A stretch of DNA of 5,536 bases from an uncultured Synergistia bacterium (GTDB lineage Bacteria > Eremiobacterota > SpSt-956 > JAKJGF01), in contig CALARM010000781.1 of the NCBI GenBank assembly GCA_937888925.1, forward strand, positions 1 through 5,536. Direction: 5' to 3'. A program made the translations under genes and the position numbers. Every line of letters begins with the position of its first letter. Position 1 is the stretch's first letter. The notes under the pieces were generated by a model. The model was given only the letters and a program-made list of their open reading frames with translations. It was not told the origin of the DNA and ran no database searches. This document shows positions 5,407 through 5,536 of the stretch, one piece after another.

Positions 5407-5536
5407 ATGTCATTAGTAGAAGTAAAAAACTTAAAAAAAACCTTTAAAGACAAAAAATTCGGCTTCATAGATGCAGTTTCAGATATTTCTTTTTCCTTTG
5501 AAGCAGGAGAAGTCTTCGGTCTCCTCGGCCCGAACG
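5407..5536 (+). CDS. ABC transporter ATP-binding protein, N-terminal fragment (cut by window edge)
   Basis: 43 complete codons are visible. The start MSLVEVKNLKKTF is the typical first beta-strand of an ABC ATPase. It is followed by DAVSDISFSF and AGEVFGLLGPN, the opening of Walker A (GPNGxGKT expected just beyond the edge). The VFGLLGPN wording is typical of the NatA/DrrA/CcmA-like ATPases of ABC-2 type exporters, so an export system with a permease gene to the right is expected; the substrate is not determinable. The ATG has a weak GGA (5395-5397) 9 nt upstream and directly follows an in-frame TAA, which fixes the start. Regulation is probably from the extended -10 promoter at 5258-5266. 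Confidence 0.9.
   Translation, partial: MSLVEVKNLKKTFKDKKFGFIDAVSDISFSFEAGEVFGLLGPN

Overview
The window is AT-rich (by eye roughly one third G+C) and looks like a chromosomal segment of a Gram-negative-type or deep-branching bacterium. The evidence is a GspE/PilB-type secretion ATPase relative and a TMTC-like multi-membrane protein with TPR repeats. That second architecture is common in Planctomycetes, Omnitrophota, Nitrospirota and deltaproteobacterial lineages. The sequence does not fix a phylum. Nothing seen points to a phage, transposon or CRISPR locus.

Layout. (1) 1-873, plus strand: 3' part of a TerC/Alx-family membrane protein, cut by the left edge. (2) 854-980: a palindromic array of heptamers (CAGTTAC/CAGTGAG type) filling the gap between two convergent genes; the stop codons of both genes lie inside heptamer units. 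(3) 4915 down to 975, minus strand: a tight three-gene unit. Its order of transcription is a TMTC-like membrane protein with three C-terminal TPRs, an excisionase-type helix-turn-helix fused to a divergent GspE/PilB ATPase, and a family 2 glycosyltransferase. Gaps are about 33 and 2 bases. (4) 4916-5406: a regulatory region of about 490 bases. It contains a near-consensus minus-strand promoter (TTGACA-N17-TACAAT) with a 7-7-7 dyad just after the predicted transcription start, a second palindromic repeat built from CCGGGATT-like units, a 10-bp inverted repeat close to the first gene, an extended -10 promoter on the plus strand, and a possible 37-codon leader ORF. (5) 5407-5536, plus strand: start of an ABC transporter ATPase, cut by the right edge inside Walker A.

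How the parts may work together (inference). The minus-strand unit combines two predicted glycosyltransferase or membrane glycan proteins with an ATPase relative that has lost several GspE signature residues and gained a DNA-binding-type N-terminus. A surface glycan function with a regulatory or repurposed ATPase is plausible, but no substrate can be read from the sequence. The HTH-ATPase and the dyads in the promoter/leader are the parts most worth pursuing. The TerC and ABC genes look like ordinary unrelated neighbours.
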